NCBI GenBank assembly: GCA_029233965.1
Contig: JARGOP010000010.1
Span: 40,768 to 104,767 of the forward strand
Direction of reading: 5' to 3'
Length of the DNA: 64,000 nt
Source of the DNA: Verrucomicrobiales bacterium
GTDB lineage: Bacteria > Verrucomicrobiota > Verrucomicrobiia > Verrucomicrobiales > DEV007
Shown: piece after piece, positions 36,196 to 44,657 of the stretch
Layout of the letters: each line of letters opens with the position of its first letter
Position numbering within the stretch: position 1 is the first letter of the stretch
Translations under genes and position numbers: made by a program
Notes under the pieces: model-generated
What the model saw: the letters and a program-made list of their open reading frames with translations, nothing else
Told to the model about the DNA's origin: nothing
Databases searched by the model: none

Positions 36196-36852
36196 CTATT
36201 CTTCAAAACCGGGCAGCATCGCCTGCCTGACGGGACCTTCGTGGCGATCCGGATTCTTCAGCGGATTCTCGCAGCGAAAGAGAGTGAGGTTTCCGTCGCC
36301 GGAATCCAGCAGGGATCGCGGGTCGGCGCTCTCAAGGAATTCGGTGAACTGCTCCGGTTGGAGGAAGGCAGGCATGCGATCGTGGATTGTGGCGATGGAA
36401 CCTTTTGCCCGGGTGGTCAGCATCGTGTAGCACGCCGTTGCCAGGGATGAGGAGGACGGGGCCGGTTCCCAGAGACCCGCCGCCCAGAGGAGGTTTTCAC
36501 CCCCGGCAGGTTCAAATGCGTAGGTCTGTTTGTTCCCGGCAGCTCCGGTCCATTCGTAGAACGTGGCAACCGGAATGAGGCAGCGCCGCCGGTTCCGCCA
36601 GGCGCCGGACCACATCCCATCGAGCTTGTCGGATCGCGCATTGTTGACGCAAGGATTGAATTCCCTCGCAAAGCCCCAGCGCATCGTCGATGCCGTCGGC
36701 GATCCGTCCTCCAGTGTAACAACGAGCCCCGGATCGGTCTTGCGAATGCCCCAGGCCTTGCGCGAATCCTTGAGGGCGCGGGCGACGGCTTCCTCCCAGT
36801 CATCGCGCGAACGGTGACGCAGAGCCCTTCCCATGTCGTAGAGATTGCACAT
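36196..36852 (-). CDS. SOS response-associated peptidase (SRAP / YedK / HMCES)
   Basis: A 218-residue protein that forms a stable thiazolidine crosslink with abasic sites in single-stranded DNA. The catalytic Cys is residue 2 (MCNLYD). Other active-site residues are N71 (NNARSDKL), E100 (TFYEWTG) and H157 (IHDRMPAFL), all as in the family. It runs convergently with the beta-helix gene and lies 3 bases downstream of the GNAT gene, so they are likely co-transcribed. Confidence 0.94.
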   Translation of the reverse strand: MCNLYDMGRALRHRSRDDWEEAVARALKDSRKAWGIRKTDPGLVVTLEDGSPTASTMRWGFAREFNPCVNNARSDKLDGMWSGAWRNRRRCLIPVATFYEWTGAAGNKQTYAFEPAGGENLLWAAGLWEPAPSSSSLATACYTMLTTRAKGSIATIHDRMPAFLQPEQFTEFLESADPRSLLDSGDGNLTLFRCENPLKNPDRHEGPVRQAMLPGFEE

Positions 36853-36855
36853 GGT

Positions 36856-37452
36856 TCACCCTGCCTTTTTAACGAGGGTTGTTGCGCCGCCAAACCCGGG
36901 GAGCCATCGCAAATACTCAAAGCTTTCTGTTTTGACGGCTACGAATCCCTGTTGCTCATAGAGTTTGCGTGCCCGCGGGTTCACATCAATGACGTCGAGT
37001 CGAATCGAGCTTAGCTTCTTTTCGTTCACGTGCCTCTCGATTTCAACAAGGAGTCCCTTGCCGACGCCTCTGCCTTGATGAGACCGGGTGACGGAAATTC
37101 CGTCCATGAGAAGCTCTCCTGGAGCTTGTGGCCGTTCGTAGAGCGTGAATACGGCGGCGGCCCGGAGAGCAGGGAAAAAGCCCAGCGTCTTCTTCAACGT
37201 TTTGAAGGTGATATTGCCGGTGAGCGATCCTTCTCCTGTCTTAAAGCCGGCAATCCCGATCAGTTCCCCTCCTTCAAATGCTCCGATACAGAAGTCGAGG
37301 CAAAACGATTCGCGAAGCAGCTCGATTCTCTTCCCGAGTGATTTGATCGCGCCCCGGAACTTCTGGCCGAATGCTTCCTCATAGAGAAACGCGGCCCGTT
37401 CGCGGAATTTTCCCCGAATCCCCTTACGGTAGTGGACACTTTTGTCGGTCAT
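36856..37452 (-). CDS. GNAT family N-acetyltransferase
   Basis: A 198-residue acetyltransferase. The acetyl-CoA motif is RSHQGRGVGKGLLVEIERHV (about 129-148), followed by LDVIDVNPRARKLYEQQGFVAV. The start is ATG 37452. The N-terminal part contains a hydrophobic segment with AFLYEEAFGQKF. Substrate unknown. It is separated from the upstream rpsR by a strong terminator. Confidence 0.88.
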   Translation of the reverse strand: MTDKSVHYRKGIRGKFRERAAFLYEEAFGQKFRGAIKSLGKRIELLRESFCLDFCIGAFEGGELIGIAGFKTGEGSLTGNITFKTLKKTLGFFPALRAAAVFTLYERPQAPGELLMDGISVTRSHQGRGVGKGLLVEIERHVNEKKLSSIRLDVIDVNPRARKLYEQQGFVAVKTESFEYLRWLPGFGGATTLVKKAG

Positions 37453-37486
37453 TCGAGAGAATCCTGCAAGGGATCGGCGATTCCGG

Positions 37487-37524
37487 AAAACAAAACAGGG
37501 TTAGGTCATCGACCTAACCCTGTT
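37487..37524 (-). terminator. Intrinsic terminator after rpsR
   Basis: A perfect 14-base-pair stem (AACAGGGTTAGGTC / GACCTAACCCTGTT) with a 3-base loop ATC; on the minus strand a T-rich tail (TTTTGTTTTCC) follows. It ends the dksA-like/rpmG/rpsR run. Confidence 0.85.
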
Positions 37525-37555
37525 GGGGAAAGTTTGAACGGAGAGAGACAGGCTC

Positions 37556-37795
37556 CTACATCAGGTTCATGGCGCGGGCGCGCTTGATCTCGCGAGTGAT
37601 CTTGCGATGGAGTTTCGCGGAAACCCCTGTCGTGCGACGCGGGTAAATCTTTCCGGACTCGGTCGTGAACTTCTTCAGGAAGTCGGGATTGAGGTAATTC
37701 ACTTTCTCAAGAGGCACGTCGAGACGGCGGCGTGGCATCTTGCGGTTGGCGCGGCGAAAGTTCATGGCGCGCTCTTCTGTTTTCGGTCCAATCAT
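37556..37795 (-). CDS. rpsR: 30S ribosomal protein S18
   Basis: A 79-residue protein with the S18 core (VNYLNPDFLKKFTTESGKI, PRRTTGVSAKLHRKITREIK). It is 33 bases after rpmG and followed by a strong terminator. It lacks zinc-binding cysteines. Confidence 0.95.
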   Translation of the reverse strand: MIGPKTEERAMNFRRANRKMPRRRLDVPLEKVNYLNPDFLKKFTTESGKIYPRRTTGVSAKLHRKITREIKRARAMNLM

Positions 37796-37828
37796 AGAAT
37801 TGTCTGGTTAGGGCTACCGTTTTCGGGA

Positions 37829-38002
37829 TCAGCGCTTCTCGCGGTGGAGAGTGCGGCGCTTGAGGTAGGGATTAAACTTTACTTTTTCCAGTCGACCCGG
37901 AGTACGAAGGCTCTTCTTGTTTCGGGTGGAAACATAGATGGAAGGACGGGCGCCTTCTTCTTTGGCTTCCGTGCATTCAAGGATGATAACTTCTCTGGGC
38001 AT
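37829..38002 (-). CDS. rpmG: 50S ribosomal protein L33
   Basis: A 57-residue protein (MPREVIILECTEAKEEGARP ... KFNPYLKRRTLHREKR). It has one Cys only, so it is the zinc-free (C-minus) L33 form. It lies between the DksA-type gene and rpsR, all on the minus strand. Confidence 0.93.
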   Translation of the reverse strand: MPREVIILECTEAKEEGARPSIYVSTRNKKSLRTPGRLEKVKFNPYLKRRTLHREKR

Positions 38003-38076
38003 GACTGGGCGAGTTTACGTGTGTTTCGCGAGGGCGGGAAATGTAATCGGATCTTAAAATTTCTCAACCGAATATT

Positions 38077-38979
38077 TTATTCGTCCTCGGATGAGGCCTT
38101 GGAGACTTCTTTCTCGTCGAGCCCGAAGAGGGAGGTCACCGGTGAGCGATGAATGCCTTGAGCCTGCTCTTCATCGAGCTTCTCCTGGTAGTCGACGGTG
38201 CAGCGCGCAAAAGGCATCGCTTCGAGGCGGGCGGGGGGAATCGGCTCGCCGGAACCTTCACAAACACCGTAGGTGCCGGCATCGAGGCGAATGAGGGCTT
38301 CTTCGATTTCGTTCACCGCATCCTGCTCCTGAGAGAGGATATTCAGAGCGAAATCGCGATCGTAGGAATCTGAGCCGGCGTCTGCCTGGTGCATCCCGAA
38401 GGCGGAGGAATCCGAGTTGTCCTCGCCGCGGCCCAGCGTATCCCGGGCGACACCGTTCATCTGATCGACAAGCATATCGCGGAGATCGAGAAGTTTCTGG
38501 CGCTGATTTTTGAGGAAAGTCGCCGAAAGTTTTTGAGGTTTGCCGCCCTTTGTCGGTGCGGGAGAGGGAAGGTTGCGCTGAGCGAGATGAGGCATCATGG
38601 GGCGCTTCTTCGCAGTGATTCGCTTTCTCAGAGGGGTCTGGTTAGCCGGGGCGTTTGCGTCATACTTCTTTTTGGAAGCCGCCTTCTTCGCCGGAGCCTT
38701 CTTCACCGGCGCTTCCTTTTCAGCAGGGGCTTTTTTGGCGGGAGCTTTTTTGGCGGGCGCTTTTTTGGCGGGAGCTTTTTTGGCGGGAGCCTTTTTCACG
38801 GCTGTTTTTTTGGCGGGCGCTTTTTTGGCCGGGGCGGCTTTCTTAGCGGGCGCTTTTTTAGCGGGTGCTGCTTTCTTTTTCACTGCTTTTTTGGCGGGAG
38901 CCGCCTTTTTGCTGGATGCTTTTTTGGAAGGGGCTGTTGCCCTCTTCGTAACCTTTTTTGTCGCCGCTTTCTTTGCCAT
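38077..38979 (-). CDS. TraR/DksA-type zinc-finger protein with histone-H1-like N-terminal tail
   Basis: A 300-residue protein. The ATG at 38979 (MAKKAATKKVTKR) is preferred; 29 upstream residues from 39066 lack support. Residues about 1-110 are Lys/Ala/Pro repeats (KKAPAKKAPAKK type), like histone H1 and AlgP. A spacer of about 50 residues follows, then a DksA/TraR-like domain: a helical pair (QRQKLLDLRDMLVDQM) and a zinc-finger-like motif at 240-265. That motif keeps Cys 240 and 260, but the second and fourth family Cys are Ser and Asp/Tyr, so two of four ligands are lost. A chromatin-associated transcription regulator is likely. rpmG follows 74 bases later. Confidence 0.85.
   Translation of the reverse strand: MAKKAATKKVTKRATAPSKKASSKKAAPAKKAVKKKAAPAKKAPAKKAAPAKKAPAKKTAVKKAPAKKAPAKKAPAKKAPAKKAPAEKEAPVKKAPAKKAASKKKYDANAPANQTPLRKRITAKKRPMMPHLAQRNLPSPAPTKGGKPQKLSATFLKNQRQKLLDLRDMLVDQMNGVARDTLGRGEDNSDSSAFGMHQADAGSDSYDRDFALNILSQEQDAVNEIEEALIRLDAGTYGVCEGSGEPIPPARLEAMPFARCTVDYQEKLDEEQAQGIHRSPVTSLFGLDEKEVSKASSEDE
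38650..38925. repeat. Lys/Ala/Pro coding repeat (H1-like tail)
   Basis: Repeated in-frame units encoding KKAPA(K) and close variants within the DksA-type gene. Such runs can change length by slippage. Open frames on the plus strand here (AGAFLAGAF-type) are mirror artefacts. Confidence 0.85.
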
Positions 38980-39111
38980 GACCGTTGGCTTCTGGGGTGG
39001 GGAAATGCTTAATGTAACGAGGCGGGAACACACTCGTCCCTCTGAAAGGCGGAATTTGTAAAGCATTCGAACCGCTCCCGCAAGAGGAATCCAACGTTTC
39101 CACCATAAAGG

Positions 39112-40899
39112 CTAAAACGGCCAAAGGCGGGGAATAAGGAAGCTCGCCATGATCCAGAGCCCGATCGCGAGGGGGAGACCGATCCGGCTGAAATCGGTGA
39201 ACCTGTAGCCACCGGCGCCATAGACGTAGGTGTTGGTCTGGTAGCCGATGGGAGTAACGAAGCTTGCGGAAGAGGCGAACATCACCGCGACAACAAAGGG
39301 TCTCGCATCGACGCCAAGCTGGCTCGCGATCCCGATGGCAATCGGGGTGAGGAGGGCCGCCACGGCATTGTTGCTGATCAACTCGGTGAGGATCGCGGAA
39401 AGAAGGTAGAGCGCTGCGAGGATTGCGTAGGGTCCCAGATCCTGGAACCAGTGCGCCGCCTGCCCGGCGAGAAGCCGGGCGAGGCCGGTATTTTCGAGCC
39501 CCATCCCGAGCCCCAGCATGCCGAAAATCATAAAAATGACTTTCCACTCGACGGCTTCATAGGCTTCTTCAGGGTCGATGCAGCGGGTCACGAGGGTGAG
39601 TAAGGCAGCCGTCAGAGCGAAAATAGGAATGTAGGCGGGAAGGACGGCGCCCCCGATCATGAAGAGCAGAAGCGCACCGATCGCGATAGGGGCCTTCCCA
39701 TGGCGAATCGAACGGCCCTTCGGCTTACTGAGGTTCACGAAGTCTTTTTCCGTGAAAAGATCATTCATCCGGTCGACGGGGCCCTCGACGAGCAGGGTGT
39801 CGCCAAAGGCAAGTTTCACCTCCTCAAAGCGGTTGCGCAGATTGACGCCACGGCGATGGACCGCAAGGATGACGACGCCGAACCGCTGCCGGAAGTTCAA
39901 CTCCTTGAGACTGTGCCCCGCCATTCTCGACTCCGGTCCGACAATGCCCTCCATGAGAACCGCCGATTCGGTGCGGACGTGGCTGAGACCGAGGTCACTG
40001 TCAGGAAGCAGATCGACGCCGGTGGTTTCAGAGAGCTCGACGACGCCCGAGGCACGGGTTTTCAGGGTGATTTGATCGCCGGATTCAAAGATCAGTTCAT
40101 TCAGGGGGACAGGCAGAGGGCGGCCTTCGCGGAGGATTTCGATGATACGGAGGTTCCGGCGCTTCGCGAGCGGTGTTTCGGGGAAAGGCTTTCCAATTAG
40201 GGGGGAGTCTTTCGAAACGTAGACCTGGGTCAGGAATTCCTGTGAAGCTTCCCCGTCGAAGAGGGTCGAGAGGGTGACGCGGTCAGGGATGAGACGCCAT
40301 CCGCCGAGGAGGACGTAAAGAATCGCGCTGATGACGAAGAGGATTCCGAGCTTGCTGATCTCGAACATACCGAAGGGTGTCATGCCGGCATCTGCGGCAA
40401 TGCCTGAAGCGATCAGGTTCGTGGACGTACCGATGACGGTGCAGGTCCCCCCGACGATGGCCGCGTAGCTGAGCGGGATAAGAAACCGCGAGGCGGTGAG
40501 ATCGAACTTCCGGCAGTGGGCGAGAATGATGGGTAGAAATACCACTACGACGGGGGTGTTGTTCACGAAGGCAGAGAGAAAAGCGACGAGCAGGAGAAGC
40601 ACTGCCATGGTCCTCACCGGACTGCTCCCGGCGAGCGTTTCGAATTTGCCGGCCAGCAAATCGATGAGCCCGGTTCTCTCCAGGACGGCACTGAGAATAA
40701 ACATCGCGGCCACGGTGACGGGAGCGGAACTTCCGAATACGGCGAGAGACTCGGAGGGCGAAAGAACCCCGATGAGGACGAGTGAGAGGAAGGCCGCCAT
40801 CGCCGCGAGGTCGGGCGGGATCCACTCTTTTACGAGCACGACAAACACGGCCACGACAATCGCGACAGTGAAAATCTGCTGCCAGAGATGGACTTCCAT
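39112..40899 (-). CDS. SLC13/DASS-type permease with TrkA-C domains
   Basis: A 595-residue permease. ATG 40899 (MEVHLWQQIFTVAIVV) is preferred to an in-frame codon at 40935. The membrane part is split by two TrkA-C-like cytoplasmic domains (about 200-370). The paired NNTPVVVVFLP and SNNAVAALLTPIAIGIA motifs match the two halves of this carrier family (organic anion or sulfate transport). The C-terminal block FASSASFVTPIGYQTNTYVYG is a family hallmark. It is divergent from cstA. Confidence 0.9.
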   Translation of the reverse strand: MEVHLWQQIFTVAIVVAVFVVLVKEWIPPDLAAMAAFLSLVLIGVLSPSESLAVFGSSAPVTVAAMFILSAVLERTGLIDLLAGKFETLAGSSPVRTMAVLLLLVAFLSAFVNNTPVVVVFLPIILAHCRKFDLTASRFLIPLSYAAIVGGTCTVIGTSTNLIASGIAADAGMTPFGMFEISKLGILFVISAILYVLLGGWRLIPDRVTLSTLFDGEASQEFLTQVYVSKDSPLIGKPFPETPLAKRRNLRIIEILREGRPLPVPLNELIFESGDQITLKTRASGVVELSETTGVDLLPDSDLGLSHVRTESAVLMEGIVGPESRMAGHSLKELNFRQRFGVVILAVHRRGVNLRNRFEEVKLAFGDTLLVEGPVDRMNDLFTEKDFVNLSKPKGRSIRHGKAPIAIGALLLFMIGGAVLPAYIPIFALTAALLTLVTRCIDPEEAYEAVEWKVIFMIFGMLGLGMGLENTGLARLLAGQAAHWFQDLGPYAILAALYLLSAILTELISNNAVAALLTPIAIGIASQLGVDARPFVVAVMFASSASFVTPIGYQTNTYVYGAGGYRFTDFSRIGLPLAIGLWIMASFLIPRLWPF

Positions 40900-40993
40900 A
40901 CGGGAAAATGATCGTTGCGTTTCGTCCTCACCCAAGGCAGCATCCTGCGGTTGGGCGGGTTCTAAGCCTTCCTCTAATTCTTGCCGTGGATCA

Positions 40994-42856
40994 ATGGAAA
41001 CTCTTTTTATCGCTGTCGGAGCTCTCGTTCTCTATCTCATCGCCTACAACACCTATGGAAAGTGGTTGGCACGGAAAATATTCAAGCTCGATCCCGATGC
41101 CCTCGTTCCCAGCGTGGCGCTTAATGACGACAAAGATTATGTCCCGACCAAGAAATCGATTATTTTCGGTCACCACTTCACCTCGATCGCAGGAACCGGG
41201 CCGATTGTGGGGCCTGCTGTGGCGGTGATCTGGGGATGGGTTCCCGCCCTCCTGTGGGTCCTCTTCGGCTCGATTCTCATCGGGGCGGTGCATGACTTCG
41301 GTTCCCTCGTTGTCTCGATGAGAAACCGCGGTCAGACTGTCGGGGACATTGCCGGCCGGGTTCTCACGAAGCGGACCCGTCTCTTGTTTCTCCTTATTCT
41401 TTTCATGGCCCTGACGATCGTCCTCGCGATTTTCGGCCTTGTCATCGCGGCGGTTTTCAAGCAATACCCAGCCTCCATTTTCCCCTGTCTTGTTCAGATT
41501 CCGCTCGCGGTTTTTATCGGGGTTTATCTTCACCGCCGGGGGATGAATATTTTGATCCCGTCACTGATCGCTCTCGTCGTGATGTACGTGACCGTGTTCT
41601 ATGGAAATGTCGGTTTCCTCGGGTCATTCAACACGTCTCTGGCAGAGTGGTCGGTCATGACCTGGGTGATCGTTCTTCTTCTCTACAGCTATGTGGCCTC
41701 GGTTCTTCCGGTCTGGACGCTTCTGCAGCCGCGCGACTACATCAACAGTCTTCAATTGTTGAGCGCGCTCGCGCTGGTAGTTATCGGGCTCCTTGTCGCG
41801 GGACTGATCGGCGGGGCGCCGGTGACTCCCGGAGCCGGTCGACCTGCGCTGGAAATTGCGGCCCCGGCATTTCGCTGGGCCCCTGAAGGAGCACCGTGGA
41901 TTTTTCCTTTCCTCTTCATCACGATTGCCTGCGGCGCGATTTCCGGATTCCACTGTCTCGTTTCCAGTGGGACCTCGTCGAAGCAGATCAAGTGCGAGAC
42001 TGACGCTCAGTTTGTCGGTTACGGATCGATGCTGACAGAGGGCTTTCTCGCAGTGCTTGTGATTCTCGCCTGTGTTGCCGGGCTCGGGCTCGGAATTGCC
42101 GGAGCCGACGGCAATATCGCGCTCGGGACGGCGGCGTATGAACTGCGCTATGCGACCTGGGGCGGGGCGAACAGTCTCGGGGCCAAGGTGGGGGCTTTCG
42201 TGGAAGGCTCCGCCAATTTTCTTAAAGCTCTCGGGGTCAGCCCTGCTTTTGCGATTGCCCTGATGGGCGTCTTCGTTGCGAGTTTTGCGGCGACGACGCT
42301 TGATACCGCTTGTCGATTGCAGCGCTATGTGGTGCAGGAACTTGCTTCCACCTTTGTGAAGAAGGATGGCAGCGCTGCCTTTAATCCATTCGTCTGGCTC
42401 ACAAACAAGCACGGCGCGACGATTTTTGCGGTAATTCTCGCCACCTTTATTGCCGCGATGCCAGGAGGTGAGGGCAAGCCGGCCGGAACCGGTGGACTCA
42501 TTCTCTGGCCGCTGTTTGGAGCGACGAATCAATTGCTCGCAGGGTTGGCTTTCCTCGTCATCACGTTCTGGATGTGGAGAAGGAGGCTTCCGGTCTGGTT
42601 TATCGCCATCCCCATGGTCTTCATGCTGATTCTTCCCGGAGTGGCGATGAGCATCCAGATTTTCGCGGGGGAAAACTCGTTTCTCGCTGCGGGAAACTGG
42701 CTCCTTGTCGGCATCGGGTTGGCTACCCTGGCGCTTCAGATCTGGATGATCGCGGAAGCACTGATTGCCTGGCCGAAGGCTAAAGGGGTGCTCGAGGAAC
42801 AACTCGAACCGCTTTCATCGTCGGGATTTTCCGCCGAGGGCGGAAGGTCCTGCTGA
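40994..42856 (+). CDS. cstA: Carbon starvation protein A (peptide/pyruvate transporter)
   Basis: A 620-residue protein with about 15 membrane segments. ATG 40994 (METLFIAVGALVLYLI) is the true start; the frame is open upstream only because it mirrors the SLC13 gene. Hallmarks are FGHHFTSIAGTGPIVGPAVA, HDFGSLVVSMRNRG, CGAISGFHCLVSSGTSSKQI and ATTLDTACRLQRYV. CstA and BtsT import peptides or pyruvate during starvation. It is divergent from the SLC13 permease gene. Confidence 0.93.
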   Translation: METLFIAVGALVLYLIAYNTYGKWLARKIFKLDPDALVPSVALNDDKDYVPTKKSIIFGHHFTSIAGTGPIVGPAVAVIWGWVPALLWVLFGSILIGAVHDFGSLVVSMRNRGQTVGDIAGRVLTKRTRLLFLLILFMALTIVLAIFGLVIAAVFKQYPASIFPCLVQIPLAVFIGVYLHRRGMNILIPSLIALVVMYVTVFYGNVGFLGSFNTSLAEWSVMTWVIVLLLYSYVASVLPVWTLLQPRDYINSLQLLSALALVVIGLLVAGLIGGAPVTPGAGRPALEIAAPAFRWAPEGAPWIFPFLFITIACGAISGFHCLVSSGTSSKQIKCETDAQFVGYGSMLTEGFLAVLVILACVAGLGLGIAGADGNIALGTAAYELRYATWGGANSLGAKVGAFVEGSANFLKALGVSPAFAIALMGVFVASFAATTLDTACRLQRYVVQELASTFVKKDGSAAFNPFVWLTNKHGATIFAVILATFIAAMPGGEGKPAGTGGLILWPLFGATNQLLAGLAFLVITFWMWRRRLPVWFIAIPMVFMLILPGVAMSIQIFAGENSFLAAGNWLLVGIGLATLALQIWMIAEALIAWPKAKGVLEEQLEPLSSSGFSAEGGRSC

Positions 42857-42868
42857 TACCGCGACGGG

Positions 42869-43189
42869 TCAGGAGTCGCTTGCCTCGAGCTCGGGAAGCA
42901 CTTTAGCGACTCGCTCTTTGAGTTCTTTACCCGGCTTGAATTTTACCACAGCGCGGGCGGGAATCGGGACTGCGGCTTCCGGTTTGTTCGGATTCCGCCC
43001 GATTTTCGGCTTGGTCTTCGTGACCTGAAAGGCCCCGAAATTCCGCAGGACCACGTCGTCATTCGCTGAAAGGCTTGTCGTCACCTCCTCAATGAACGAC
43101 TGAAGCACGTTGAATACTTCCTGCTGCGTGAGGCCGGTTTCATTGCTGATTCGGATAACGAGGTCTCTTTTGGTGATCGTCGTAGACAT
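42869..43189 (-). CDS. HU/IHF-family DNA-binding protein
   Basis: A 106-residue histone-like protein. It has the family pattern TKRDLVIRISNETGLTQQEVFNVLQ, FGAFQVTKTKPKIGRNP and PARAVVKFKPGKELKERV. The last motif forms the DNA-bending arm and tail. It is divergent from mutY across a 208-base AT-rich gap that should hold both promoters. Confidence 0.94.
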   Translation of the reverse strand: MSTTITKRDLVIRISNETGLTQQEVFNVLQSFIEEVTTSLSANDDVVLRNFGAFQVTKTKPKIGRNPNKPEAAVPIPARAVVKFKPGKELKERVAKVLPELEASDS

Positions 43190-43397
43190 GGTCGAGGGTC
43201 GTTGGTGCTGGGTGCTCAGTCTCGATTTAATCGCATCTGTGGCAAATTTTTCTTTCGGACAAAATATGTCGCCACTCGTTGATGGACAAAACGATAAGGT
43301 AGATTTTCCACCAACAGTAAGCGGATTTCGTGCCTATTCTGTCGCAAATGTCTGCTTAATTGGGTGAAATTACCTGATTCAGGCACAGAATGCCCCG

Positions 43398-44501
43398 ATG
43401 GCGCGAAACGGGAATTTAAATGGGCCTGATGAGGGTGGACGATTCGAGGAGGTCTTTCCGTTGCCGTCGGCCCTGAGTTCGTTTCGCGATTTACTGATCC
43501 AATGGTTTGAATCCGAGGGGCGGACCTATCCCTGGCGGGAGACGACGGACCCGTATGCCATCCTCGTGTCCGAGTTGATGCTGCAGCAAACCCGGATCTC
43601 CACGGTATTGGGAAAGGGGTATTATAAACGATGGCTGGACCGCTTTCCAGGCTGGCAGGAGCTCGCGAAGGCGGAGGAGGTCGAACTCCTGAAAGCATGG
43701 GAAGGACTGGGCTACTACAACCGGGCCAGGAATCTCCAGAAGACGGCAATCGCTGTGCTCGAAGAGCACGAAGGGGTGTTTCCGGCGGAGTATGAACAGA
43801 TTCTCGCTTTGCCAGGCGTCGGTCGCTACACTGCAGGAGCGGTTCTCAGCTTCGCTTTCAATAAAAAAGCTCCCATCGTGGATGGAAATGTGACCCGCGT
43901 TCTTGCGAGGGTCTTCGGGATGAGAGAAGCGGTGGACAGTTCAGTCTCGATGAGGTTTTTCTGGGAGGCAGCGGAAGTCATGACCCCTGATCGCCAGGTT
44001 CGTGAATACAATTCTGCGATCATGGAATTGGGACAGAGGGTCTGCGTTCGGGCTTCTCCGCAATGCGGGGAATGTCCGGTGAGCAGTTATTGTGTTGCAC
44101 ACCGGACCGGGACAACCGGTATCATTCCCGCGAAGAGGAAACGGGCAAAGACGCTTCTTCGTGAAGAACTCGTTGGGATCGGGGTGAAGAGCGGCCGAAT
44201 ACTTCTCGCCCCCGAAGAAGGTTCACGGCGACTGGGTCTGTGGCGTCTTCCTGAACTGACGCCGGCTCAAATCGCTGATCTCGCGGAAGTGTTTCGTTTC
44301 GATTATGCGATTACGAAATACAAAGTTTCTCTCCGTACTTTCATTCTCACGCCGGCTCTGATTGCGGAGTTGGACGGGATGGAAAAGGGCGCTTGGTATG
44401 CGCTGGAGGGGGCGGATTCCCTGCCGCCAATGGGATCTCCCTACCTCAAGGCCATCAGGAAATACCAAATTCTTCATGATGAGTTGAACCTAAGTTCTTG
44501 A
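43398..44501 (+). CDS. mutY: A/G-specific adenine DNA glycosylase
   Basis: A 367-residue glycosylase that removes A opposite 8-oxoG. The helix-hairpin-helix (LPGVGRYTAGAVLSFAF) and the catalytic Asp in VDGNVTRVLARV are visible. The [4Fe-4S] cluster pattern is C-x6-C-x2-C-x5-C (CVRASPQCGECPVSSYC). The C-terminal NUDIX-like domain covers about 230-360. The start at 43398 is the first ATG; an internal start is possible since the first ~25 residues are not conserved. Confidence 0.94.
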   Translation: MARNGNLNGPDEGGRFEEVFPLPSALSSFRDLLIQWFESEGRTYPWRETTDPYAILVSELMLQQTRISTVLGKGYYKRWLDRFPGWQELAKAEEVELLKAWEGLGYYNRARNLQKTAIAVLEEHEGVFPAEYEQILALPGVGRYTAGAVLSFAFNKKAPIVDGNVTRVLARVFGMREAVDSSVSMRFFWEAAEVMTPDRQVREYNSAIMELGQRVCVRASPQCGECPVSSYCVAHRTGTTGIIPAKRKRAKTLLREELVGIGVKSGRILLAPEEGSRRLGLWRLPELTPAQIADLAEVFRFDYAITKYKVSLRTFILTPALIAELDGMEKGAWYALEGADSLPPMGSPYLKAIRKYQILHDELNLSS

Positions 44502-44657
44502 AAGAGAGGAAAATTAGCGCCAGATACTGCTTGTTTTGTTATCATTTTTTTCTAAAAGTGAAGGATATAGCTGTCTTTGGGAGTTAACTTTGCGATTCGT
44601 TCGAATGAATTGTTCATTTCTCCCCGGCGGTAAACCGAAATCACCAGACTAAAAGTC

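Noticed and set aside
38389..39061. Plus-strand frames encoding AGAFLAGAF-type repeats
   Set aside because: Antisense shadows of the Lys/Ala/Pro tail of the DksA-type gene.
40496..40993. N-terminal extension of cstA by 166 residues
   Set aside because: The extension mirrors the opposite SLC13 gene and lacks membrane segments; the family start is the ATG at 40994.
41624..42802. A 392-residue minus-strand frame opposite cstA
   Set aside because: Highly charged, no domain, fully inside the clearly real cstA gene.
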